A DNA stretch of 45,850 bases from assembly GCA_018969405.1 (NCBI GenBank), contig JAGWYK010000010.1, forward strand, positions 1 to 45,850. The letters are read 5' to 3'. Positions 15,726-23,944 of the stretch are shown piece after piece. Made by a program: the position numbers and the translations under genes. The DNA is from Acidobacteriota bacterium. GTDB lineage: Bacteria; Actinomycetota; Acidimicrobiia; Acidimicrobiales; Acidimicrobilacustridaceae. Position 1 is the stretch's first letter. Each line of letters opens with the position of its first letter. The notes below the pieces were generated by a model. That model did not search any database, was not told the DNA's origin, and was given only the letters and a program-made list of their open reading frames with translations.

Positions 15726-17261
15726 GTGGCTGCAGGACTGTTCGACGACTACGACCCCGAGACGTTCTTCGACGAGGTGTTCTCCGGGCCGGGCGAGGTG
15801 CGGGAGCACTACACCGGGCTCCTCGACCGGCTCCGGCGCTTCAGCGCCGAGGATCTCGCCCGACGCGAGCGTCGTCGCGACGCCGCCTTCCGCAGCCAGG
15901 GGATCACCTTCACCGTCTACGAGGAGGACGAGGGGATCGAGCGCACGTTCCCGATGGATCTGCTGCCCCGGGTGATCACGGCGGCGGAGTGGGAGGTCAT
16001 CGAGAGCGGACTCGTGCAGCGCGTCACCGCGCTGAACCGGTTCCTCGACGATCTCTACGTCGGTGAGCGCGCCGCCGTGCACGACGGCGTCATCCCGTGG
16101 TGGCTGGTGACCTCCTCGGACGGATTCTCGCGGGAGGCCTTCGGGATCCCGGTCCCTCTCGGGGCGCGGTGTCTGGTCGCCGGCATCGATCTCGTGCGCG
16201 ATGCCGAGGGCCGGTTCTGTGTGCTCGAGGACAACCTGCGCAGTCCCAGCGGCATCTCCTATGTGGTCGAGAACCGGGTGGCCATGACCCGCCTTCTCCC
16301 GAACGTGTTCACCGATGCGCCGGTGCGTCCGGTGGATCACTACGGACGCTCGCTGCTCGGCGCTCTCAGCCGGGTGGCTCCGCCCGCCGCCGGTGACACC
16401 CCGACGGTCGTGGTGCTCACCCCGGGGGTGTTCAACTCGGCCTACTTCGAGCACGTGTTCCTCGCCGCCCACATGGGCGTGGAACTCGTCGAGGGTCGCG
16501 ATCTCGTGGTCGACGACCATGTGCTCTACATGCGCACCACCCGTGGCCTCAAGCGGGTCGATGTGGTCTACCGCCGGATCGATGACTCCTTCCTCGATCC
16601 GGTCACCTTCCGGCCGGACTCGACCCTCGGGGTGCCGGGGCTCATGGCGGCGGCACGGTCGGGCAACGTCACCATCTGCAACGCGGTGGGCAACGGCGTG
16701 GCCGATGACAAGGCCGTCTACGCCTATGTCCCCCAGATGATCGAGTACTACCTCGGTGAGCGTCCGATCCTGCCGAACGTGGACACCTATCTGCTCTGGG
16801 AGCCCGAACAGTTGGAGTTCGTGCTGGCCAACCTCGACCGCCTCGTCATCAAGCCGGTGGCCGAGGCCGGCGGGTACGGCATCACGATCGGGCCCAAGGC
16901 CACCGAGGCCGAGCTGGAGGCCTGCCGGGCCGACATCCTCGCGGATCCCCGCAACTGGATCGCCCAGGAGGTCGTGTCGTTGTCACGGCACCCCACGTTG
17001 ATCGACGACCATCTCGAGGGCCGCCACATCGATCTGCGGCCCTTCGTGCTCACCAGCGACACCGTCGAGGTGATCCCCGGAGGTCTCACCCGCGTGGCCA
17101 TGCGCAAGGGCTCGCTCGTCGTGAACTCCTCGCAGGGTGGCGGCTCCAAGGACACCTGGGTGCTGGCGGCACGCCCGACCGGGGAGGCCGAGGGGGACAC
17201 CGATGCGGCGGCCGCCACGCCGCTGCTCGAGGTCACCGGGGACGTGGAGGTGACCTCCTGA
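15726..17261 (+). CDS. Circularly permuted ATP-grasp type 2 protein
   Basis: 511 residues. This family (formerly DUF404/DUF407) is a circularly permuted ATP-grasp ligase predicted to form amide bonds on peptides. Visible blocks are FDEVFSGPGEVREHY at the N-terminus, GIPVPLGARCLVAGIDLVRDAEGRFCVLEDNLRSPSGISYVVENR, GVFNSAYFEHVFLA, CNAVGNGVADDKAVYAYVPQMI, and the late ATP-grasp elements LVIKPVAEAGGYG and HIDLRPFVLTSD, ending with VVNSSQGGGSKDTWVL. It is the first gene of a tightly coupled trio (1-base TGATG overlap with the alpha-E gene). This trio is known from many bacteria as a predicted peptide-modification system, sometimes with the Anbu proteasome-like peptidase, which is not present here. 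Confidence 0.92.
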   Translation: MAAGLFDDYDPETFFDEVFSGPGEVREHYTGLLDRLRRFSAEDLARRERRRDAAFRSQGITFTVYEEDEGIERTFPMDLLPRVITAAEWEVIESGLVQRVTALNRFLDDLYVGERAAVHDGVIPWWLVTSSDGFSREAFGIPVPLGARCLVAGIDLVRDAEGRFCVLEDNLRSPSGISYVVENRVAMTRLLPNVFTDAPVRPVDHYGRSLLGALSRVAPPAAGDTPTVVVLTPGVFNSAYFEHVFLAAHMGVELVEGRDLVVDDHVLYMRTTRGLKRVDVVYRRIDDSFLDPVTFRPDSTLGVPGLMAAARSGNVTICNAVGNGVADDKAVYAYVPQMIEYYLGERPILPNVDTYLLWEPEQLEFVLANLDRLVIKPVAEAGGYGITIGPKATEAELEACRADILADPRNWIAQEVVSLSRHPTLIDDHLEGRHIDLRPFVLTSDTVEVIPGGLTRVAMRKGSLVVNSSQGGGSKDTWVLAARPTGEAEGDTDAAAATPLLEVTGDVEVTS

Positions 17262-18229
17262 TGCTGGCCCGCGACGCCGAGAACCTCTTCTGGATGGGTC
17301 GATACCTCGAGCGGGCCGAGGACACCGCTCGTCTCCTCGATGTCACCTATCACGGATTGCTCGAGGCCACCGTGGCCGAGGAGCGCACGGCCTGGCGCGG
17401 GGTGCTCCACGCCGTCGGTCTCGACGAGGCCGCCCGCGAGGCACGGACTCCGATCACGGCCGCTGCGGTGTCGGCCTATCTCGTCGACGATCGCAGCAAC
17501 CCCGGCTCGATCCTCTCCGCCGTCGAGGCGGCCCGGGAGAACGCCCGCACCGTGCGCGAGTCGCTCTCCACCGAGGTGTGGCAGTCGCTCAACGAGTTCT
17601 GCCTCAGCCTGCGGTCGCGGAACCTGCGCACCGATGTCGAGCACCAGCCCCATGAGCTCTACGGGTTCGTGCGCAAGCAGTGCCAGACCGTGGCCGGTGT
17701 GGCCACCGAGACACTCGCCCGAGATGAGGGATGGCGGTTCCTCAAGCTGGGATGGAACCTCGAGCGGGCCGAATGGTCGTCGCGGCTGTTGCGCGTGCGT
17801 CAGCAGTACCTGGAGGCCTCGGGGTTCCACGAGTGGGTCGGCACGCTGCGCTCGGCCTCGGCGCTGGAGGCCTACCGGCGGGCGCATCGGACCTCGATGG
17901 ATCCGCTCGACGTCGTGTCGTTCCTGCTGCTGTCGCGCACCTTCCCCCGCAGCGTGTTCTTCGCCGTGCGCACCGCCGAGGACGCCCTGCGCATGCTGCA
18001 GGGCGAGGACGAACCCGGGGTGGCCCTCCGTCTCGCCGGTCGGCTCCGGGCCGAGCTGGAGTTCGCCGACATCCGCGAGATCATGGACGGTGATCTCGAG
18101 GCGGAGCTGTTCCGGTTCGAATCCGCCATCCGGGGTGTGAGCGCCGCCGTGGGTGCGCAGTACTTCACCAGCGCCCATGACTTCGACCTCCACACCGTGC
18201 AGGTGTTCCCCGGTGAGGGGAACCGATGA
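17261..18229 (+). CDS. Alpha-E domain protein (DUF403)
   Basis: 322 residues, all-helical, beginning MLARDAENLFWMGRYLERAEDTARLLD, the signature of alpha-E proteins. Repeated Glu/Arg-rich helices follow (ENARTVRESLSTEVWQSLNEF; FLKLGWNLERAEWSSRLLRV; DVVSFLLLSRTFPRSVFFAV). The family is always found beside circularly permuted ATP-grasp and transglutaminase genes; its biochemical role is unknown. It overlaps the ATP-grasp stop by 1 base (TGATG) and the transglutaminase start by 4 (ATGA), so the three proteins should be made together. Confidence 0.92.
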   Translation: MLARDAENLFWMGRYLERAEDTARLLDVTYHGLLEATVAEERTAWRGVLHAVGLDEAAREARTPITAAAVSAYLVDDRSNPGSILSAVEAARENARTVRESLSTEVWQSLNEFCLSLRSRNLRTDVEHQPHELYGFVRKQCQTVAGVATETLARDEGWRFLKLGWNLERAEWSSRLLRVRQQYLEASGFHEWVGTLRSASALEAYRRAHRTSMDPLDVVSFLLLSRTFPRSVFFAVRTAEDALRMLQGEDEPGVALRLAGRLRAELEFADIREIMDGDLEAELFRFESAIRGVSAAVGAQYFTSAHDFDLHTVQVFPGEGNR

Positions 18230-19188
18230 GACTCGACATCCGCTACCGGAGCTCGTTCACCTATGACGGGCTCGTGCGTGAATCGCAGAACGAGCTGCGC
18301 GCCTGCCCCTGCACCGACGAGTTCCAGCAGCTCATCAGCTACCGGGTCACCACCTCGCCGACGGCGAAGGTCGTGTCCTCCACCGACTACTGGGGCACCC
18401 GCGTCGACGCCTTCGGCACCCGTGCACCGCACAGTTCGCTCGAGGTGCTCGCCGAGGCCACCGTCGACACCCGTGATCGCCCGCTGCCCATGGGCATGAG
18501 CCGACCGGAGCTGCTGGTGGAGCCCGCCTTCGTCGATCGGCATGCCGAGTACCTCGAGCGCACCCCCCATGCCGACTGGGGTCCGGAGATCGTCCGGTTG
18601 GCGGCCGAGCAGACGGCGGCGGCCGGTGGCGACGTCGTCGGCTGGGTGCTCGCCCTGCACCGACTGGTCGGTGCCACCCTGCGCTACGAGCGCGGGGTCA
18701 CCAGCGTCGGTGTCCCCGTCGACGAGGTGCTGGCCCACGGTCACGGCGTCTGTCAGGACTTCGCCCATCTCGCCGTCGCCCTCTGCCGCAGCCGGGGGGT
18801 CCCGGCGCGCTACGTGTCGGGATACCTGTTCACCCGTGATGAGACCACGCTGCCTCCGGCCGATGCCGCCGAGGATCCCGACGATGCGGTGCGGGTGCAG
18901 ACCCATGCCTGGTTCGAGGCCGCCATCCCCGGGCATGGATGGTTCGCCCTCGATCCCACCAACCAGACCGCAGTCGGTCAGCGGCATGTGAAGATCGGTC
19001 ACGGACGTGACTACGCCGATGTGCAGCCCCTGCGCGGGGTGTTCTCCGGCGGGGCGGGCGCCTCGGTCACCCCGGATGTGGAGATCCGTCGTCTCCCGGT
19101 GGTCGAGACCGCCGCCGTCCCGCCCCCGGGGAGGCTGCTGCTGGAGCAGGATCGCCGCGACCAGCAGCGTCAGCAGCAGCAGCAGTAG
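18226..19188 (+). CDS. Transglutaminase-like cysteine protein with a polyglutamine tail
   Basis: 320 residues with an N-terminal beta domain typical of bacterial transglutaminase-like proteins (LDIRYRSSFTYDGLVRESQNELR) and the core thiol triad C176 (HGVCQDFAHL), H227 (THAWFEA) and D243 (LDPTNQ). Members act as amidases, peptidases or transglutaminases; in this cassette the enzyme may cut or rearrange the amide bonds made by the ATP-grasp partner (inference). The C-terminus is unusual: after EQDRRDQ it ends in a run of five Gln encoded by CAG repeats just before the TAG stop, a low-complexity stretch prone to slippage. Confidence 0.92.
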   Translation: MRLDIRYRSSFTYDGLVRESQNELRACPCTDEFQQLISYRVTTSPTAKVVSSTDYWGTRVDAFGTRAPHSSLEVLAEATVDTRDRPLPMGMSRPELLVEPAFVDRHAEYLERTPHADWGPEIVRLAAEQTAAAGGDVVGWVLALHRLVGATLRYERGVTSVGVPVDEVLAHGHGVCQDFAHLAVALCRSRGVPARYVSGYLFTRDETTLPPADAAEDPDDAVRVQTHAWFEAAIPGHGWFALDPTNQTAVGQRHVKIGHGRDYADVQPLRGVFSGGAGASVTPDVEIRRLPVVETAAVPPPGRLLLEQDRRDQQRQQQQQ

Positions 19189-19233
19189 TCGCCGCAGTTC
19201 GCGCCACCGCAGGAGGAGGGGCCTCGCTGCTCC

Positions 19234-19249
19234 CCACCGCCTCCGGTGG
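19234..19249 (+). terminator. Possible hairpin after the transglutaminase cassette
   Basis: CCACCG-CCTC-CGGTGG forms a perfect 6-bp stem with a 4-base loop in the 132-base gap between the cassette and lpd. There is no T-run after it, so termination is only suggested. Confidence 0.25.
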
Positions 19250-19284
19250 TCGCCCGTCACGATTCCGGTCCCAGTGGCCATGGG

Positions 19285-19290
19285 TAGGCT
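19285..19290 (+). promoter_or_regulatory. -10 box TAGGCT for lpd
   Basis: TAGGCT at 19285-19290 would give a leader of about 24 bases that contains a GGAGG ribosome site at 19309-19313, 7 bases before GTG 19321. Confidence 0.5.
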
Positions 19291-19320
19291 CGGGGGGTTC
19301 GCTCTCACGGAGGTGGCCAG

Positions 19321-20718
19321 GTGGCCGAGCAGTTCGACGTCGTCATCATCGGTGGTGGTCCCGCCGGCTACGGAGCCGCCCTCTACGGTGCCTCCGCCGG
19401 GCTGCGCATCGCGCTGGTCGAGAAGGCCAAGGTGGGCGGGACCTGCCTGCACGTCGGCTGCATCCCGGCCAAGGAGCTGCTCGAGACGGCCTCGGTCCGC
19501 CGGGCCATCGAGTCCGCCGCCCAGTTCGGTCTCACCACCTCCGAACCCACCCTCGACTTCAGTGTCACCCAGGTGCGCAAGCAGGAGGTCATCGACACCC
19601 TGCACGGCGGTCTCACCGGTCTGCTCAAGCGTCGCAAGGTGACCGTGTTCGACGGCATCGGCACCCTGGGGGCCGACCATCGGGTGCGGGTCTCGGGAGG
19701 GTCCTCGGGCGATGTCGAACTCACCGGCACCCATGTGGTGCTGGCCTCCGGATCGGTCCCGCGCACCATCCCCGGCTTCGAGGTCGACGGCACCCGGGTC
19801 GTGACCTCCGACGAGGTGCTGTCGCTGCAGACCCTCCCGCGTCGGGCCGCAGTCATCGGTGGTGGAGCCATCGGGTGCGAGTTCGCCTCGATGATGTCCG
19901 ATCTCGGCACCGAGGTCACGATCCTCGAGGCGCTGCCCAAGATCCTGCCCGGCTGCGACGACGACATCACCCGTGTCGTGCTCAAGTCCTTCGCCGAGCG
20001 CAACATCACGGTGCGCACCGGGGTGAGCGTCGACGGCCACAGTCCGAACGCGGAGGGCACCGTGGTGCGCTTCGGCGACGGTGAGACCCTCGAGGTCGAC
20101 ACGGTGGTGGTCTCGGTCGGGCGTCGGCCCCTGTCGGAGAACCTCGATCTCGCCGGCACCGCCGTGGCGGTGAGCGATCGCGGCCATGTCATCGTCGACG
20201 AGCTCTGCCGCACGGCGGAGCCCGGCGTGTACGCCATCGGCGACCTCATCGCCACCCCGGCGCTGGCCCATGTGGGCTTCGCCGAGGGGATCCTCATCAT
20301 CAAGGACATCCTCGGAGAGGATCCCCACCCCATCGACTACGCCAAGGTGCCCTGGTGCATCTACTGCCACCCCGAGGTGAGCTTCGTCGGCCACACCGAG
20401 GCCTCGGCCAAGGAGGCTGGCTTCGACGTCATCGTCAGCAAGCACCGCTACGCCGGCAACGGCCGCGCCCTGATCGTCGGCGAGCCCGAGGGCATGGTGA
20501 AGATCATCGCCGAGAAGCGCGCCGATGGCACCGGCGGCCGACTGCTGGGCGTGCACATGGTCGGCCCCTGGGTCACCGAGCAGCTCGGGCAGGCCTATCT
20601 GGCGGTCAACTGGGAGGCCGAGGCCGATGAGGTGGCCCAGTTCATCCAGCCCCATCCCACCCTCAGCGAACTGTTCGGGGAGAGCGTGATGGCCCTCACC
20701 GGACGATCACTGCACTGA
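19321..20718 (+). CDS. lpdA: Dihydrolipoyl dehydrogenase (E3)
   Basis: Flavoprotein that reoxidises the dihydrolipoyl groups of 2-oxoacid dehydrogenase complexes, passing electrons to NAD. 465 residues with FAD-binding IIGGGPAGYGAALYGA, the redox disulfide C42/C47 in GGTCLHVGCIPAK, NAD-binding VIGGGAIGCEFASMMSDLG, a second FAD motif YAIGDLIATPALAH, and the C-terminal catalytic dyad region QFIQPHPTLSELFGE. The sequence VPWCIYCHPEVSF has cysteines at 346 and 349 where most Lpd proteins have no cysteine, an extra CxxC worth noting. GTG start with a good ribosome site. It is followed by the E2 gene, its natural partner. Confidence 0.94.
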   Translation: MAEQFDVVIIGGGPAGYGAALYGASAGLRIALVEKAKVGGTCLHVGCIPAKELLETASVRRAIESAAQFGLTTSEPTLDFSVTQVRKQEVIDTLHGGLTGLLKRRKVTVFDGIGTLGADHRVRVSGGSSGDVELTGTHVVLASGSVPRTIPGFEVDGTRVVTSDEVLSLQTLPRRAAVIGGGAIGCEFASMMSDLGTEVTILEALPKILPGCDDDITRVVLKSFAERNITVRTGVSVDGHSPNAEGTVVRFGDGETLEVDTVVVSVGRRPLSENLDLAGTAVAVSDRGHVIVDELCRTAEPGVYAIGDLIATPALAHVGFAEGILIIKDILGEDPHPIDYAKVPWCIYCHPEVSFVGHTEASAKEAGFDVIVSKHRYAGNGRALIVGEPEGMVKIIAEKRADGTGGRLLGVHMVGPWVTEQLGQAYLAVNWEAEADEVAQFIQPHPTLSELFGESVMALTGRSLH

Positions 20719-20744
20719 GGTCCCGCTCCGCCCACCGACATCGG

Positions 20745-20750
20745 TAGCCT
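20745..20750 (+). promoter_or_regulatory. -10 box TAGCCT for the E2 gene
   Basis: TAGCCT is about 50 bases before ATG 20801. The predicted leader holds a GGAGGA ribosome site at about 20786-20791. The E2 and lipBA genes would be read from here. Confidence 0.5.
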
Positions 20751-20800
20751 CGCAGCGCCGATCCGAACCGCCCCCCATCTCCATCGGAGGAACACCCACC

Positions 20801-22159
20801 ATGGCCGAGATCCAACTCCCGCAGCTCGGGGAATCGGTGACCGAAGGGACCATCACCAAGTGGTTCAAGCAGATCGGCGACGTCGTCGCCGAGGACGAGG
20901 TGCTCTTCGAGGTCTCCACCGACAAGGTCGACTCCGAGGTCCCCTCGCCGGTGTCGGGGGTGCTGACCGAGATCCGCGTGCCCGAGGGCGACACCGTCGA
21001 TGTGGGCACGGTCATCGCCGTGGTGGGCGATGCCGGTTCGGCCCCCGCAGCTCCTGCTGCGCCTGAGGCCGCGCCCGCGCCCGAGCCCGAGCCCGCTGCC
21101 GTGGCGGCGCCGGAACCGACACCGGCCCCGACACCCCCTGCCCCGGCCGCCGCACCCGCTCCGGCGCCCACACCCGCGCCAGCACCTGCACCAGCACCTG
21201 CTCCCGCGGCGGCCGCCGGCGACGGTCGGCTGCAGTCACCGATCGTACGGCAGCTGGTCGCCACCTACGGGCTCGATGCCTCCACCATCGTCGGCACCGG
21301 ACCCGGTGGTCGGGTCACCCGCAACGACGTCGAGGCCGCCATCCGCACCCGCGTCGCCGCACCGGCCCGCCCCGGAACGGTGACGGCGCCGATCGCCGCC
21401 GCGTCCCCCGGCGGCCGTCGCACCCAGCCCACCCCCCGCACGGGCACCGGCGACTCCGTCGAACCGCTCAACAACATCCGCCGCCGCACCGGTGAGCACA
21501 TGGTCATGTCGAAGCAGGTCTCGCCCCACGCCTACACGGTGGTCGAGGTCGACTACGAGAACGTCGAGCGGGTGCGACGCGCCCACCGAGAGACGTTCCG
21601 AGCCGAGGAGGGGTTCGGCCTGACCTACCTGCCGTTCATCTCCCGCGCCGTGGTCGACGCCCTGCGCAGCTTCCCCCACCTCAACGCCACCGTCGGTGAC
21701 GGTGAGCTCATCGTGCACAACTACGTCAACCTCTCGATCGCCGTCGACATCGACTTCGAGGGTCTGCTGGCTCCGGTGATCCATGAGGCCGACGACAAGC
21801 GGCTCCGGGCCATCGCCCGTGACGTCGACGCGCTGGCCCGTCGGGCCCGTTCCAAGTCGCTGTCGGCCGATGACATCTCCGGTGGAACCTTCACCCTGTC
21901 CAACTCCGGCTCGTTCGGCAGTCACATGGTGCTGCCCATCATCAACCAGCCGCAGGTGGCCATCATCAGCACCGATGGCGTGCATCGTCGGCCGGTGGTC
22001 GTCGCCGCCGCCGATGGTTCCGAGGCCATCGCCATCCACTCCGTCGGTCTGCTGGCCATGGCCTGGGATCATCGTGCCTTCGACGGCGCCTATGCCGCCG
22101 CGTTCCTGCGGGAGGTCAAGGAGATCCTCGAGACCCGCGACTGGGAGGCGGAGCTCTGA
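20801..22159 (+). CDS. sucB: 2-oxoacid dehydrogenase complex E2, lipoyl acyltransferase
   Basis: 452 residues in classic E2 order: one lipoyl domain with the acceptor lysine K42 in VSTDKVDSE; a long Ala/Pro linker (about 77-143, with alternating PAPAP runs); a peripheral-subunit-binding domain (about 147-186, SPIVRQLVATYGLDASTIVGTGPGGRVTRNDVEAAI); and the catalytic core ending in DHRAFDG (H424, D428). The core resembles the succinyl- or acyl-type; whether the complex uses 2-oxoglutarate, pyruvate or branched-chain acids cannot be settled without the E1 gene, which is not here. It lies between E3 and the lipoate-making LipB-LipA gene, so this locus makes, attaches and recycles the cofactor. 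The lipBA ATG is 2 bases after the stop. Confidence 0.9.
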   Translation: MAEIQLPQLGESVTEGTITKWFKQIGDVVAEDEVLFEVSTDKVDSEVPSPVSGVLTEIRVPEGDTVDVGTVIAVVGDAGSAPAAPAAPEAAPAPEPEPAAVAAPEPTPAPTPPAPAAAPAPAPTPAPAPAPAPAPAAAAGDGRLQSPIVRQLVATYGLDASTIVGTGPGGRVTRNDVEAAIRTRVAAPARPGTVTAPIAAASPGGRRTQPTPRTGTGDSVEPLNNIRRRTGEHMVMSKQVSPHAYTVVEVDYENVERVRRAHRETFRAEEGFGLTYLPFISRAVVDALRSFPHLNATVGDGELIVHNYVNLSIAVDIDFEGLLAPVIHEADDKRLRAIARDVDALARRARSKSLSADDISGGTFTLSNSGSFGSHMVLPIINQPQVAIISTDGVHRRPVVVAAADGSEAIAIHSVGLLAMAWDHRAFDGAYAAAFLREVKEILETRDWEAEL

Positions 22160-22161
22160 CG

Positions 22162-23934
22162 ATGGATGCCGTGGGCGAGCGGCCGATCGGGGAACCGAGC
22201 CGTCGCCTGCGCGTCCGCTGGCTCGGTCGCGTCCCCTACGCAGAGGCCGCCGACCTCCAGCATGCGCTGTTCGAGCACGGTCGCGACGACTGGCTGCTGC
22301 TGCTCGAGCACCCTCACGTCTACACCCTCGGCGCGCGGGCCGATCTGGCCAATGTGCTGGTCGACCCGGGCTCGGTGGGGGTCGAACTGGTGCGGGCCGA
22401 TCGGGGTGGCGACGTCACCTATCACGGTCCCGGCCAGCTGGTGGGGTACCCCATCCTCTCCCTGCCCGGCAAGGGGGGCGGTGATCGACCCGACACCGTC
22501 GCCCATGTGCGAGCGGTCGAGCAGCTCGTGATCGACACCCTCGCCGAGCTCGGTCTTGCGAACGCCGGTCGACTCCCGCAGCACCCCGGCGTCTGGATCG
22601 ATCCCGAGTCCGACCGACCCCGCAAGATCGCCGCCATCGGCGTGCGTCTGGCCCGCGGTCGTTCCATGCACGGCTTCGCCCTGAACGTCGCGCCCGAGAT
22701 GGCGATGTTCGATCACATCGTCCCCTGCGGCATCGCCGACAAGGGGGTCACCTCCATCGCGCAGGAGGGCATCGAGGTCTCGATGCGCGAGGTCGTCGAT
22801 CTGGTGGTGGCCCGAGCCGTCGATCGGTGGGCCGGTCCGGGGGCCGAGGGATGGGAGCGCAGCGACGTGGTGTGGCGCACCCGGGAGGGCGATGAGGATC
22901 TGGCGCCGTTCAGTCGCGGACTCGGGGCTGGCGCGCCCGTGCGCCGCGCCGCCGACCACGGTGCGGCCGCCGGTGGCGTCGGAGGATCGGGCGTGGCCGT
23001 CGAGGGTCCGTCCCTGCGACTGCGGGGACGTCTCGCCGCTGCCGGTGTGGCCGGTGGCCTGGCCGTCGACGAGCGCAAGCCCGAGTGGCTGCGGGCCCGC
23101 GTCGATCTCGGTGACGGCGCACTCGCCATCCGTCGCACCCTTCGCGATCTCTCGCTGGTCACCGTGTGCGAGGAGGCGGGCTGTCCCAATCTCTCCGAGT
23201 GCTGGGCCGATGGCACCGCCACGTTCATGATCAACGGTGAGCGCTGCACCCGGGCCTGCGGGTTCTGCCTGGTCGACACCCGGAGGCCCGAACCGCTCGA
23301 TGTCGACGAACCCGCCCGGGTGGCCGAGGCGGTCGAGCGGCTGGGTCTGTCCTACGCCGTGGTCACCACCGTGGCCCGCGATGATCTCGACGATGACGGC
23401 GCCGGGGCCATGGCCGCCACCGTGCACGCCATCCGCGACCGGGTGCCGGGCGCCCAGATCGAGGTGCTCATCTCCGACTGCCGGGGACGGGCCGAGTCCC
23501 TCGATCGCATCTTCGCCGCTCGCCCCGATGTGCTGAACCACAACGTCGAGACCGTGCCGAGGCTGCAGCGCGCCGTGCGCCCCTCGGCCGGCTACGCCCG
23601 TTCCCTCGCCGTGCTGGGGCGGGCGCGGGCCGCCGGTCTGGTCACCAAGAGCGGTCTGGTGGTGGGTATGGGGGAGACCGACGACGAGATCCTCGCCACC
23701 CTCGCCGATCTCGCCGGCATCGGGGTGAGCATCGTGACCATCGGTCAGTACCTCCGACCGACCTCGCATCATCTGCCGGTCGAGCGGTGGGTGACGCCGG
23801 CCCAGTTCGAGCAGTACCGACTCGCCGGTGAGGCCATGGGCATCGACCATGTCGAGTCGAGTCCGCTCACCCGGTCCAGTTATCACGCCAAGCGGGCGGC
23901 CCACGCCGCCGATGCCGGCGAACGCGACCGGTAG
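22162..23934 (+). CDS. lipBA: Fused octanoyltransferase-lipoyl synthase (LipB-LipA)
   Basis: One uninterrupted 590-residue frame. Residues 1-230 are LipB, which moves octanoate from ACP to E2: RGGDVTYHGPGQ (81-92), Lys155 in RKIAAIG, HGFALNV, and catalytic Cys189 in VPCGIADKGVTS. Residues about 278-590 are the radical-SAM enzyme LipA, which inserts two sulfurs: the auxiliary cluster motif C336-x4-C341-x5-C347, radical-SAM motif C362-x3-C366-x2-C369, and the terminal RSSYHAK (571-577). A Gly/Ala/Arg-rich linker (about 240-277) joins them with no stop codon. A GGAGGA site and GTG at 22993 sit exactly where a separate LipA would begin, so an additional free LipA of 313 residues may also be made. 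Both partners are normally separate neighbouring genes in actinobacteria. The TAG stop overlaps the next gene's -10 box. Confidence 0.92.
   Translation: MDAVGERPIGEPSRRLRVRWLGRVPYAEAADLQHALFEHGRDDWLLLLEHPHVYTLGARADLANVLVDPGSVGVELVRADRGGDVTYHGPGQLVGYPILSLPGKGGGDRPDTVAHVRAVEQLVIDTLAELGLANAGRLPQHPGVWIDPESDRPRKIAAIGVRLARGRSMHGFALNVAPEMAMFDHIVPCGIADKGVTSIAQEGIEVSMREVVDLVVARAVDRWAGPGAEGWERSDVVWRTREGDEDLAPFSRGLGAGAPVRRAADHGAAAGGVGGSGVAVEGPSLRLRGRLAAAGVAGGLAVDERKPEWLRARVDLGDGALAIRRTLRDLSLVTVCEEAGCPNLSECWADGTATFMINGERCTRACGFCLVDTRRPEPLDVDEPARVAEAVERLGLSYAVVTTVARDDLDDDGAGAMAATVHAIRDRVPGAQIEVLISDCRGRAESLDRIFAARPDVLNHNVETVPRLQRAVRPSAGYARSLAVLGRARAAGLVTKSGLVVGMGETDDEILATLADLAGIGVSIVTIGQYLRPTSHHLPVERWVTPAQFEQYRLAGEAMGIDHVESSPLTRSSYHAKRAAHAADAGERDR
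22981..22995 (+). promoter_or_regulatory. Internal Shine-Dalgarno and GTG start for LipA inside lipBA
   Basis: GGAGGA (22981-22986), 6 spacer bases, then in-frame GTG at 22993. The encoded N-terminus (VAVEGPSLRLRG...DERKPEWLRAR) matches how mycobacterial LipA begins (a short VAAEG-LLRLE-like stretch, then ERKPxWI). This suggests an ancestral lipA start still usable within the fused frame. Confidence 0.55.
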
Positions 23935-23937
23935 TCT
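23932..23937 (+). promoter_or_regulatory. -10 box TAGTCT overlapping the lipBA stop codon
   Basis: The TAG stop of lipBA is the first half of TAGTCT, which ends 7 bases before ATG 23945 (leaderless geometry). Confidence 0.5.
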
Positions 23938-23944
23938 CGCCCTG

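Noticed and set aside
17872-20655. Long minus-strand frame opposite alpha-E, transglutaminase and lpd
   Set aside because: Antisense shadow of three recognisable genes; no motif of its own.
21060-21220. CRISPR-like or satellite repeats in the E2 gene
   Set aside because: The repetition is the in-frame Ala/Pro linker between lipoyl and binding domains, usual for E2 proteins.
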